Assembly (NCBI GenBank): GCA_036583965.1
Contig: JAZBQD010000014.1
Span: 4,806,191 to 4,870,190 of the forward strand
Direction of reading: 5' to 3'
DNA: 64,000 nucleotides
DNA from: Prunella strophiata
Lineage: Eukaryota > Chordata > Aves > Passeriformes > Prunellidae
In this document: one piece after another, positions 46,724 through 57,207 of the stretch
Position numbering within the stretch: the first letter of the stretch is position 1
Layout of the letters: each line of letters opens with the position of its first letter
Notes under the pieces: model-generated
Database searches by the model: none
Told to the model about the DNA's origin: nothing
The model's input: the letters and a program-made list of their open reading frames with translations, nothing else
Translations under genes and position numbers: made by a program

Positions 46724-49700
46724 TTTTAAAATTATATGGACAAGACAATTTTGCAGAAAACAAAGCATCCTTGAATTAAGCTTAGACCATTTTCCACTTC
46801 TGAGCTTTATGTTTTGGAGCAAAAGACCAGATTAAAAAGAAAAATTCAAGATTTTTCAAGGTATTTATTTTCCTTCTTGCTCCCTCAGTCCTTTTCTTGC
46901 TCTCAAGAAATATTATTTCCTACTTGTCTTTTCTGCTTTGTTTCAGAGTGAGGCATATACTTCCCAAAGCAAGTAGCCAGTTACCATGTGCATGAAGCTT
47001 TATTGTAATACAGTATTTGGAATTCAGTGTTACTTAATTTTTAGCTAGGATTCTTCTCCCCATCAGTCTTCTTAGAGGTGCTACAGAAAAATGCCTCATT
47101 GCTAAGTAATAGATGCACAGAAAGGCAGTTGGCACTTGGATACAACTGAGAAGCCCATACTTGTGTGGAACTGCTGTAATGTGTCACATAATTACAATGA
47201 CTTCTTCTGCTGCCTCTAAATGAAATACCTGTAGGTAAACATTTTTTCATTAAAGAATTTCACCCTTGAAAACAAAATGTTTCAAAACACAGAAAAGCAA
47301 CTCTCTGTAAAGCCCTGTTTTAAGCATGTGCATCTGATCATCTGGCAGCCTGTCTCATTTGCCTACCAAATATGATTTTGGGTGATGAACACCAGTGTCC
47401 AACACAGACAGTTTCTGCCTGGAGCTCTTTAGTCTACAGATGTTTGCACTGCACTTCTGCCTCAGTTTCTCCAATCTGGATGTAATCAGTGATCTCATTT
47501 GCTCTTGAAGTCTCCAGAGCAGAGATAAACTCTACATTGCGTTCTCATCCATCTGTGTCCTCAGTGTCGTAGTGGAATTATTAGTCCAGTGCAGTTTGGT
47601 CCCACTGGTTGACTTGCATGGCATCAGTGCCAGTGCTGAGTACACTTCATTGCCACTGCCACGCTGGCGTACCCCGATGGAAATGTTTTGCAATGTGTTC
47701 TGCATTTTGTCAAAAGCCCTGTGGATTGCGTGTAGGTCAGCTGTGTCACACTTACAGACTGAGCTGCTGTGTTTTCCTTCAGTTCCTCTGATGTTAAGGT
47801 TCTGTTTCCTGAGCCATCTGATCTCTGAACATTACTGGCAAAGGGATTTTGACCTGCCAGAGTGGAGCTCTTGGCTGTAACTCTTGGTTGGAGTCTTGAG
47901 GAGCCGGTAACTTCCGTAACTAGTGACTTGGGGAACTAGTAAATGCAAAGTTCCTGAAAGGCAAATCTGTTTCCCTGAAATGTCTTTTCAGTGCCTGAAC
48001 AGTCAGTATTGACATCAGCCAAGTGCCTTATGGATTTTTGAGACAGAATTCTGCAATAGAGACAGTATACCTGCTGCTTTATAATCCAGTCCTATGAAGG
48101 TGGTGTTTCATAGCCTTTCCCTTGTACCTTGTGGGAGAATGAAATGCTATAGCAGATCCATAACAGTGCAACATAGTACTGTGTAATGCTTTTATGGAGT
48201 TAAGCAGTGGGAGATCATTCAGACAGAGAACTGCTCAAAATGTATCTGGGCCCTGTTTGTCCTGGTCAGGATTTACCTTAAGATCACAGATATTTCAGGG
48301 TAAAGTATCTGAGGGTCTTGTGAGACAGCTAATAGATACTAAGAACAAGAGGTGGTTCCCTCATTGTACCATCCCCTGTCCTGCCCTATTCTGATAAGGT
48401 TTTGTGACAGGGACTTGCTGTTCTAGAAACACTTTCCAGCTTGGGAGCAGATGCATGATATTTACTGCAGACAGCATGGCTGAGTAGGCAGGCATGGGAC
48501 AGGAATGGGGAAATGTCCCTGTGGTCTTGACCTTCTTTGCTCACCCCCTGAAGTGGTGATTTCAGGCTGTAAATGGTGAAGGCTGGAACAGTCTGGGTGC
48601 ACTAGAAATTGCAGAGATAGATTGTTAGAGAGACAGTGTCTGTTGAATGTCAGTGTAAAAAGGCACTGGAAGGAACATTCAGGGGAGGGATCAGCATTCT
48701 GTATCTCTTTATCTTGGTAGATCTCAGAAAGTGGCCATGGGCTGTGGGCTGGCAGAATTAACAGGCTAAAGCATAAACACTAAGTTCCCACTTCCGTTGT
48801 TTAAGTGGCTCATGCCTGTTGACTCCTAAACATGAACCAGAAACCATGCCAAAATTTGAGAGTGTCTGAATGCAATATATAATAGCATAATACCTTATAC
48901 ATTATACCATAAAATACCATACATTGCAAAATATTCTTTACTTTCTCATGGATTCATGCTGATTGCAAAGACCAGCCAGGTGTGGAACACTTTGAAGCTG
49001 TGCTGCATTCCCTGTGTCCATAAGGCAGGCTCAGTAAAACTCTGGGCTGGGTTTGCTGTTTCCAGGTAGCAGCAGTTAACACCCTCTGTCTTAATCTCTT
49101 GTTACAGTCTTATATGGAGAGGTAACTCCCAGTTCACTTGACTGATTCATGTTGAAAATGGAAAATCCATAATGTTCTAATGAAAAAGGAATACAGAACT
49201 GGCACACTGACTTCTCTGGTCAGAAGAAACAGCACAGAGAAATTTTCCATTCAAATAATGCATTAAATTACCCCCTTGACAAAAGTATTGAAACACTGAT
49301 ATTGATAGCTCTCACTCCTCTCTTAGAGAGAAACATTTTTGTAATACCTGCAATAGTTAATTAACTATTTCAAAAGGGCCTTTAAAATATAAACTGTTGG
49401 GGTTTGTGTGTTGGCAGCGGGGGGGGGGGGGGGGGGGGGGGTGGTGTTGTGGATTGTTTGTGGAGGGAAGTTGGTGAAAGTTAGCCTTTGCAGAGATTAC
49501 CACTACCTTCTCTTTCTAGAAGAAGAACAGAAATTATAGTTGTATCTGATACTGAGTGAAAAGCCTGTCAAGGGCAGGAATAATCATTTTGGGATGGGGA
49601 CTTTGCTGTGACAGAATATATATTCTGCTTTATGACATAGTCCTGATGCTGAAAGATGTAAAGAGCTGTAAAGATTTTATCAACAGTGGTTTGAAATAAT

Positions 49701-50564
49701 CTGTGTGACTGCCTAGCATTTAAATATTTGTGGGTAATACACAGTCTGTTCTCCTGCCAGGAGAACTTGCATGGCACCACACAATGTCTTTTCTTTCCTA
49801 TCCCTTATTCCTAGAAAAGTAGTATTTAATGCTATACCAAAACTCATCTGGATAACCCAAGATGGTGAATCTCTGATGAGAGTGGTTGGTTTTCCTCCAA
49901 ATACAGCAATCTGTGAAAATCTGATCAAGCCAAAAGTTCCTCACATTCCCAGGAAAACAGCCTCATCTTTCAAAAACAGAAAATATTTGTTAGAGGTTCC
50001 CCCGCCCCATACTCACCTTCTGTGTGTAAGGGCACAGGACCACATGAGAAGTGTAGTTGGGGAAGAGGGAACTGTGGTGAGATTAGGTCCATGTGCATAT
50101 GTCAGCAAGCTTACAAATTCTAGTGAGGATGAAGCATGCTTTCATTTAAATATGCATAGGGGATGGAGTGGAACTGAGTTAGATTAGGTAGAAAGTAGTG
50201 CTACCAGGCCTGAGGCACCTAAGCTAGAAGTCAGAATTTTATAGCAATTTTCTTTTTTTAATTTTAAATTTTGCTTCTAAATAGAGTTAATCCAATCCAT
50301 GTCTATCTCAGACAGTAAACTGCTTTCTGCTCTATTAGTATGGATTAAATACAAACTAATGCCATTAAATACTTCAGACTGGAGCAGAGGAGAAAACAAT
50401 AACTGTAATTTTTAGGCCTTCCTTTTAGGCCTTTTTGTCTTCTTGACTTGCATAAGTTTTACTGTCTTCTGTACATGTAAATTTGTAATTGTACCACAAA
50501 ATACTGGTGGGACATAGCTCAGCAGCTGTGCATTTGAAAATGAGTGAAGCAGTTTTAGGATTGG
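46721..50564. other. Unassigned DNA
   Basis: No supported gene. A region around 47,360-47,850 has longer than average open frames on both strands, but no recognisable domain. A 138-codon plus-strand frame at 49,771-50,187 is likewise anonymous. A G23 run is listed separately. Confidence 0.45.
49419..49441 (+). repeat. G23 homopolymer
   Basis: An uninterrupted run of 23 G residues followed by TGGTGTTGTGG. It is the second long G run in the window and carries the same caution about exact length. Confidence 0.95.
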
Positions 50565-51060
50565 TGACTTTTTACGTTATGTGGAGTCATGGGTTGGACA
50601 CAGACACACAAAACAACACTGAGAGTCCTCAGCAAACAGCCCTGAGTTTAATATGGCCCCTTTTATAGGGGCTCTGGATTTCCTGGGCTCAGATAATTGA
50701 TTGGATGAGACCTCTCTCCACTCAGCTCTCTGGCCAGTGGTGCATCTGCATCTGAGCTAGGACAGGCTTGGCTGAGGTCTTTGCTTGGGTTTGAAGCCAA
50801 CCTATCCCTGCCCTATCTGGGGACTTGTTTTCTTCTAGGTTGGTTGAGTTTTGGGGGCAGCTTTAGATCAGCTGCAGTGGGACATTATAATATCTGGCAG
50901 GTTTGCAGTATGTGTGGGCTGCACTGCTTCCTTGTGCAAAGTTGTGATCCAGGAGACAAACCAGGTTTTCTGGCAGGCTTTTGTGACTTCTTGAACAGAA
51001 GGGGTATTGCTTGATTTTGTTCTTTGAAATGTGCATTGGCTACAAGCCAGTGACACCGGG
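50565..51060 (-). mobile_element. Probable endogenous retrovirus LTR, minus strand
   Basis: Read on the minus strand, the segment has the order of signals expected across U3-R-U5: a CCAAT box (complement of 50,700-50,704), a CCTATAAAAGG TATA box (over 50,661-50,667), an ATTAAA poly(A) signal (complement of 50,647-50,652) and a GT-rich stretch near 50,595-50,625. Limits are uncertain. One option is 50,565-51,035, flanked by TTGG on both sides; another is 50,580-51,055 with TGT...ACA ends but no matching duplication. No internal retroviral frame is recognised beside it, suggesting a solo LTR. The family is not identified. Confidence 0.45.
50647..50704 (-). promoter_or_regulatory. CCAAT, TATA and poly(A) signals of the LTR
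   Basis: On the minus strand CCAAT, then TATAAAAGG about 35 bp later, then ATTAAA about 10 bp further on, are compactly arranged. This is the usual layout of a retroviral LTR promoter and polyadenylation unit. The elements are seen directly; activity is unknown. Confidence 0.5.
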
Positions 51061-53361
51061 GTTCCAGGAGCATAGTGCAGGACCCAGAGGATGTCTTCTC
51101 AAAGGTTTTCCAGTGACTGCACAGGATTCCTGTGCTTATTTCAAACTCACATCAAGGATATTGTAAAGATATAGGACATGCAATATTAATACTTTATTAA
51201 TACTTCCTTCTCTTTGAGCAGAAGGTACTTCAAGTATTTGCAAAACCTCTTGTCATTGTTTTTAGAAAGCTAGAGCGGAGTAGTATAGTAGTAACATAAA
51301 TATCATATAAATGTAAGCATATTTATATCACATATAAATGTAATTGTATATAAATATCACTTGCAGGTACCCTGAGAATGAAGTGCACCTCAATGTCTTT
51401 TCCCTGCCCCTGCAGTACCACGACTCTGTAGGGATGTACAGCAGCTGTTGCAAATGCCCCTCAGCCTGCAGAAGCTGGGACAGACCCCAACTAGTGCAGC
51501 CTCCAGCTGAAATTCCAGGGAGGATTTGACACTGCATGACACACTCTGGATCCAAGAGGATCAGAGTGCTCTGCATCATCCAGCATATGAGGTTCCTAGG
51601 TAGAAAGCTGTGGCCTACTACCATTCCTTGGGGTCTCGCTGAGAAGGAAAACACTCCAGTGTTATGTAGTTGTCTATAGTCATGACCATGCAGGACCTTG
51701 AGGTTAACTGAGGCCAAGCAAAGCATTTTAGGTAGCAACTTCTCCTGAAGCGATTTGTTTAGTAGTTTTCTATTGTGCTGGTGAATATTCTTGGCAAAAT
51801 CCACATTTAAAGAGAATTAAAATCGAGAACAGTTACCAGTAACTTCAGGCCACAAAACATTACAGAGCTATTTTAAGTACCCCAATGAACAGGATTTGCA
51901 AAACTTAAGGATTTTAGAATTGCAGTGAAACTCCTCAGAAATCTGAACAAAACAAAAGATGGTAAAAGGCCACTGAGAGTCTTCTGTCTCATATTGTTCT
52001 TTGTTCTTCCTCTGAGCACTGCATACAAGTTTCACAGCGTACATATTCAGAACTTTGTCTTTCCACTTTTCTTGTCGTTCCTATCAATGTTATTCCTCTA
52101 TAGTATGAATTATTCCATTTGTTGGCTATATCCTCTTCCCTTTTATTCTTCAGTTCTGGGTGATCATATGTTTGAAGAATTGGTTTTCTCATTAAAGAAC
52201 TCAAGGTTGTTTTGTCTTGTTGGCTATATATTTTTCTCTTAATTGGATTTTTTTTCAAGAAGCTTCTTCACATTTTCTTCATGTGAAGGGCCTTTTTCAG
52301 GAGGTTTTCCATTGTCCTCTGTGGCAACAACACTGCAGTTTGCCTTTGCTTACAGTGAAATCCTTGAAGTGATAAATTCCTGAAACTTTGTGTTAACATT
52401 GACTCTAAAACATTGTCCATGTAGATTAAAGTGACACAGGGAGGGACAAGTGCTTGTGTTTGTTTATGATCAGTCTGTGTCCTATTTCTGTTGTGACTGG
52501 GGAACTTTGGTTCTTAGAACAATAATTTAATTGAAGGTAATGTTGATATCCTGGAAGTCCATAGAAATAACAGTCATTTCTGTAGCTGACAGTTTGGAAT
52601 GAAAGTCTTTAGGGAAGAACAATTCAGCTGAATGAGAAAAAAAAAGCTTTTATTTTTAAAGAATAGTATCAAACCCCCCAAAGCCCACATATGCAATTTG
52701 AGTAAAGCTGGTATATAAGATTTCAATGAGTTATAACTCTGCGATAAGTCTAATGAGCCTGCTTTGTTCGGACAAGGGTCTTAGGAATAAAAGTGTTGGA
52801 TTTTTTAAGGACCAATTTTACATTTAATTTAATTTGTAGCCAAATTAATTTATGTCTGAGAGGGAAAAAAATAACTGGACTGGGGGTATGTACATGACCT
52901 TCCAGTTCTAAGAGGGAAATTTCTTTTGGCCACAGTCAGTATTTTTAAATTCCTGAACTGTAAAAAAACCCCATAGAAGAAGGGGGGGAAAAAACCGTTT
53001 AAAAGGAAATAAAGCATGTCGAAATAATAACAGCCATACCTTATAATCTTGGCTCTTCCTGCTCTGACTGAACATGAGTGCCCAATACACGTTATTCCTG
53101 AGAGATGCTTCTTACCCTGTTCATCAAAAATCCCCACAATGTGAATTCACAGGCTAATTAGGTAACCTGCATATCCTCCTTTGTGCTTAGCAAGCTTCTG
53201 CAAGGCCAAGCCAAGCAAACATTCCCTTCACATAAATTAATTAATCCCACTAACCCCCCAGGGAGAGCCCCACCACGCCCTGGAGTGGGACATGGCAAAA
53301 TTGTGTGAGTGCCCCATTAGCACCCATCTTCAAATAGACAGGCAGTTGTAAGAATGCCTGC
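51061..53361. other. Unassigned DNA
   Basis: No supported gene. An AT-rich patch at about 51,296-51,362 repeats the motif ATATAAATGTAA with related flanks at a period near 30 bp. The 158-codon minus-strand frame at 51,328-51,804 has no recognisable domain. A TAATCCC motif, the photoreceptor homeobox (CRX/OTX) core, lies at 53,242-53,248. Single short motifs of this kind are common by chance. Confidence 0.45.
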
Positions 53362-53544
53362 TCAGTCTTCTCTCCATAGGATGGAGGTGCCCAAGTCCCT
53401 GACCTTCTCTTCCTCGTCTGTGTTTTGTGAGGAGCTCATCATTCCTTTCTCCTCTTGGTTTCTCTGCTCATCTCCATCTGTCCTGTGAGCGTGCTGAGGC
53501 TTGGCATTCTTGCTGAACTTCACCAGCCTGGACAAAGGAGCCAT
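53362..53544 (-). CDS. Candidate first coding exon, product uncertain
   Basis: The minus-strand frame opens with ATG in a strong Kozak context (GGAGGATGG) and runs 60 codons to TGA. Codon choice is coding-like, rich in CTG, GTG, AAG, GAG and AGC. The peptide begins MAPLSRLVKFSKNAKPQHAH and continues into a Gln, Glu and Asp-rich polar stretch; no membrane segment is present. A possible splice donor, AAG|GTCAGG, follows codon 47 at about 53,403, so the true exon may end there. Upstream on the same strand are a C-rich, Sp/KLF-like stretch and a TTTTTATAG sequence at about 53,711-53,755. The N-terminus loosely resembles that of the cone channel subunit CNGB3, whose first exon also ends in phase 0 near codon 43. 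I could not find further CNGB3 exons, so this is only a hypothesis. Confidence 0.35.
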   Translation of the reverse strand: MAPLSRLVKFSKNAKPQHAHRTDGDEQRNQEEKGMMSSSQNTDEEEKVRDLGTSILWRED

Positions 53545-54868
53545 CCTCCTTCGGTGAGGACAAAGTCAGCTTGAGTTAACTTGGTGCTTTAAGAAACAGA
53601 ACAGCAACTCTTCGTGTGGTTACTTAATTGCATCCATGTTCTATGTGATGAATAACATTTCCCACTTACAGAGCAAAATTAGTAGACAAATGCCCTTCTT
53701 CCTCCCAAGCAGGGGGTGGGGGAGGGTGTATGAAGATGTTGTATCTATAAAAACAGATGTGTTATTTAAATGCTGCAAGCTAAACAAGGAATAATTAATG
53801 TTAACGTGCTGCCATTTGAGTTCTTAAAACCACATATGAGAACAATGTCTTAGACAGAAGGATCTGATTTAAGTTCAATTGTTACTTGCTAAACTTTCCT
53901 GACTGAATGGAAAATAATTTGGTTGGTTGTTCTTTGAGGTGGCAGGTTTAAATATCAATCTCTTCTATGCTATTTGGGTCTTGTTTTTAGTGCAATTCCT
54001 TCAAAATACAGATTCTTTATTGTCTAAATACTGAAGACTTGTACAGGAATTGTGTTTATACCATCTGAAATCTTGCCACCATATATTAACTGCCTTTTCT
54101 AGAAGAATCTCATCCAGTTGCAAGTCTTAATCCTATGTTTTCTTCCTCTAAGTTACAGTTTTTTGTTGTCCACAGTGGCTCCAGAAAGTGAACTCTTTGT
54201 GAGTGTAGTGCACTTGTAAATGCTAAAACTAGAGTTCCTGAAGCTGCTCTTTCACTGGGGCAAAAATGACTGACAAGTATGACAAGCAACCTGAAAATTG
54301 ATACTGATCTGTCAATCTTTGCGGCATCCCCTTTTACTTCAAAGGAGTTAATGAAAGCTGATTTTACATTTCTCCTTTCTGTTTAGCATAGGAGGAGATC
54401 TAAATATGCAATATGTGGATTTATTTTTTTTTTCTGTTCTACTTCATTCATAGACTGTAAATAATAGATATATTTATTACAATACAGTAAAATCATTTAT
54501 TCCAATACAGTAGTATGTAAAAAATTAAAAATATACATAGAGAAATCCACCATCAGAGACAGCTTACTAATGGTTGTGAAAATGTGGGAAATGCTTCTAA
54601 ATAAAAATACAAAATAAAGTTTCAACTATATATATGTGCTAGCTGAGTGATAATAATTGATAAATTTTGTCAAACAGCTTTAGATGTTCATAATTTTGCA
54701 GAAGTAGACAAAAACCCCACAAGTTACTGGTAAAAAAAAGTTGAAATTTGTAATTGTATATTTCGTAATTTGCGAAGACCCTTAGATACCCAAGTTTTCA
54801 ATTTATCTCCCTGGCAAAATTTCAATCTATTTTACACTGACTCTGTGCTGTCTACCAAATTAAATATT
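53545..54868. other. Unassigned DNA upstream of the minus-strand exon candidate
   Basis: No other gene is supported. If the minus-strand candidate is a real first exon, its promoter lies here. A GGGGGTGGGGGAGGG run at 53,712-53,726 and an AT-rich region from about 54,420 with a short tandem duplication are the visible structures. Confidence 0.4.
54472..54512 (+). repeat. 23-bp-period tandem duplication
   Basis: ATTTATTACAATACAGTA (54,472-54,489) recurs as ATTTATTCCAATACAGTA (54,495-54,512) with one mismatch. Confidence 0.9.
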
Positions 54869-54979
54869 GGATGGGTCTTGGAGCAGCCTTATCTAGTGGA
54901 GGGTGTTGTTGCCCATGGCAGGGGTGGAATAAGATGAGCTTTAAGGTCCCTTCCAACCCAAAGTATTCTGTGATTCTAG
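54869..54979 (+). mobile_element. CR1 LINE 3' tail, plus strand
   Basis: The last roughly 110 bp of a CR1 element are present in order: GGATGGGTCTTGGAGC, CTTATCTAGTGGAGGGTGT, CCCATGGCAGGGGTGGAA and GGTCCCTTCCAACCCAA, ending in the characteristic ATTCTGTGATTCTAG. It is a short, heavily 5'-truncated copy, the usual outcome of CR1 retrotransposition. Confidence 0.9.
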
Positions 54980-57028
54980 GAAATACTGATAATATTGGTG
55001 TATACTTGTATAGCCAGTGTCTACATTCATGAGTTGAATACATAGTTCTCCATTTTCACTAGAATTACCTGTATATTGTGTTTGCTATTCTCTCTGGAAT
55101 AGATGAGCTTGAAAATGTAAAACAGGTAAAACTAATTTTCAGATATGTAGTAGTACTCCTGCATATCTGCTGAGAGCCCTAAGACAGAAAGTCTGAGAGT
55201 CATGAACTCAGAGATGCATTGGTTTGAAACCATGGGCCATGTACTAGAAGCAGTGTTTTAGCCCATCTAGCCATGCTCTGATGGACAAAGGAACCTGAAG
55301 GTCCCTCTCACTTATTTCTTTTCAAGGATGGGGAAAAAGCAAGGCAAGTGGCCTCAGCCTTGAAGAGGTGCCAGAGGATGTTGTATCTACAAGGTGAAAG
55401 GAGAAAGAAAAGCACTATTGTTCCAAGTGGGTTTATAGAGCTGTGAAAATTTGTTGGAAAAAAATGCATGATGGGCTGAAGATTTGAGACTTCTTAATAT
55501 TTTGTGTCCTGTCTTGAATTAGGTCCTTGAAAGTGAGATTGTGTGTGGCATTGCTGTTCCAAGGCAGTTGGTGCTGTGCTGTGTTTAGTATGGCCCTAGG
55601 CTGCATTTATGTTCAAAATAATCTCAAGTTTTGGCTCTTGAATTGTCTGAATTAGAGTGTGTAAAAAGAAACTTCTGAAAATTTTCAGCAGGATGAGAAC
55701 AGAAGGTAGGATCTATCCATAAAGGGCTTGTTGGTCAGGTATTCAGGCAGCTGGAAGTCTTTCTGGAGAATTGGACTGAAGGGAGATTTTCACCTGGGTC
55801 TCCTGCTTCCTAGAGAAGTGTCCAAATCATCAGCCTGTGGAAATGCAGACCAATGAGCATGAAAATAATCTTTGAATGATAAAGTATGCAAACTGTAGCA
55901 TAAACAGAAACCTGTGGTCATGGATTCACTTGCTGGAATTGATTTCCTTTTTAAGGCAAACTTTTGCTTTTAATGGGTGATATTTCTGGCTTTTCAACTA
56001 GCTCTTTTTTTGGTAACTCTAATCTTACTAGATGCATATTCCCTTCTCTTCTTGTCTCGTGTGTTGTGCCAGAGGGCAGAGAACTTTTCTGATGGAACAA
56101 TCATGCATTTACCTTTATATCACACTGATATCCTTGAACCCTGCTTTCTGCCAAGCAAAGAGAAAGGGATAGTACTTACTCAGTCTTTCAGGATAAGAGC
56201 CAAAGCTGAAATAGCTGCCAAATGAGCCAGTCAATTGAAATGCTTCTCTTCCTTTGTAATGCCCCTAGAAGACATGAGGAAAAAGAAAGTGGAAATGAGA
56301 AATAGAAGATTGGCAGGAGCCTTCAGTAGCTCATGAGGACTATTTCTACCTTTAGAACTGCTTGTGGGTGAAGAGCAGAAGCTGCTCTCTTTTAGCTGAT
56401 ACTGACTTTGGCAGTGGAAATGGTCAAGGAGAAAGAGAATGAGGACAGAGAATTAGGGGGATTTAAGACTGGATGAGAGCACAATAACAGTATGTAAAAT
56501 GGTCATCACATCTGGAGAATCCTGGTACACTTTTCATTATAAGTCTTAATGTGTATTATCTAATTAAACATTCATCAAAGGTTTTGTCAGAACTAATTTA
56601 CTCATGTCTTTCTCCCCCCCAAATTAAAACAATTAAAGAAAACGGCCAATTCAAAGCCTTCTATAACTGAAGTCCTTAAAAACATTCCACATGTAGTTTT
56701 TTTCATAAAAAAAAATACAGCAAAGAAATACTTCACTAGAGTCACTTTCTGTCAGCTAATCTCACGTGAAAACAAAAGCTGTTATTGCTGTGAGGTCGCT
56801 GTGAAAGAGAGGTTATGACTGCAGTAAACGAGACATCAGCATTGCATGGTGGCTGCTGGGGACACAGAAGGCCTATTTATATGTCAGCCAGAGGACAGGA
56901 GAAAACAAAGGCATTCAGGGATTCCAGAGGCAAAATTGATCACCAGAGCACTAAATAACTAAAATGTCTAACTCCTGAACAATTACAGTGATTCAGTAAG
57001 CTTGGGAGCTTTTGGTTTTGCGTTGTAG
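54980..57028. other. Unassigned DNA with one weak exon candidate
   Basis: No gene is firmly supported. At 56,071 a strong pyrimidine-rich acceptor ends in GTGTTGTGCCAG. It is followed by a plus-strand frame open for 50 codons (starts RAENFSDGTIMHLP) to a TGA at 56,225. A minus-strand acceptor and GTAAAT donor overlap the same place, so the strand is ambiguous and I make no gene call. Confidence 0.35.
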
Positions 57029-57143
57029 GAAGCAGAAGTCAGTAGAGGACGAACTTGACTTGACTCAAGAGGAAGAAATTGAGCAAGAAGTTTTTGTCGG
57101 TGTTCCTGAAAATAATTTGGGGGGTTTCTTCACTGGTGACTAG
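57029..57143 (+). CDS. Candidate terminal coding exon, product unknown
   Basis: A splice acceptor (TTTTGCGTTGTAG, ending at 57,028, with a CTAAC-type branch sequence near 56,965) opens a frame starting AAG at 57,030. It runs 37 codons to TAG at 57,141-57,143. The peptide is strongly acidic at first (SVEDELDLTQEEEIEQE) and ends VGVPENNLGGFFTGD. Codon pattern and composition look coding rather than random. The first base completes a split codon, so the preceding exon would end with two bases of it. Two AATAAA signals and a GT-rich stretch follow within 110 bp, as expected for a short 3' UTR. I do not recognise the protein and could not identify the upstream exons. Confidence 0.4.
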
Positions 57144-57172
57144 TACCAAAATGATCTGTTTACAAATCTGAG

Positions 57173-57207
57173 AATAAAAAGTATACCAGCATTAGAGGAG
57201 AAATAAA
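57173..57207 (+). terminator. Two AATAAA polyadenylation signals
   Basis: AATAAA occurs at 57,173-57,178 and 57,202-57,207. A GTGTTTTTATTTGAGTGT downstream element starts near 57,231. The hexamers lie 30 and 59 bp after the candidate stop codon, which is a short but plausible 3' UTR. AATAAA is common in AT-rich DNA, so the weight comes from its position behind the exon candidate. Confidence 0.4.

Noticed and set aside
47360..47850. Minus-strand frame of about 157 codons with a single stop, overlapping a 102-codon plus-strand frame
   Set aside because: Both strands are open in a GC-richer patch and neither peptide matches a family I know. Frames this long are expected a few times by chance in 64 kb.
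49771..50187. 138-codon plus-strand open frame
   Set aside because: No recognisable motif, weak start context and no splice or polyadenylation arrangement around it.
51328..51804. 158-codon minus-strand open frame near the candidate LTR
   Set aside because: No retroviral or host domain visible, and its 3' end is low-complexity AT-rich sequence.
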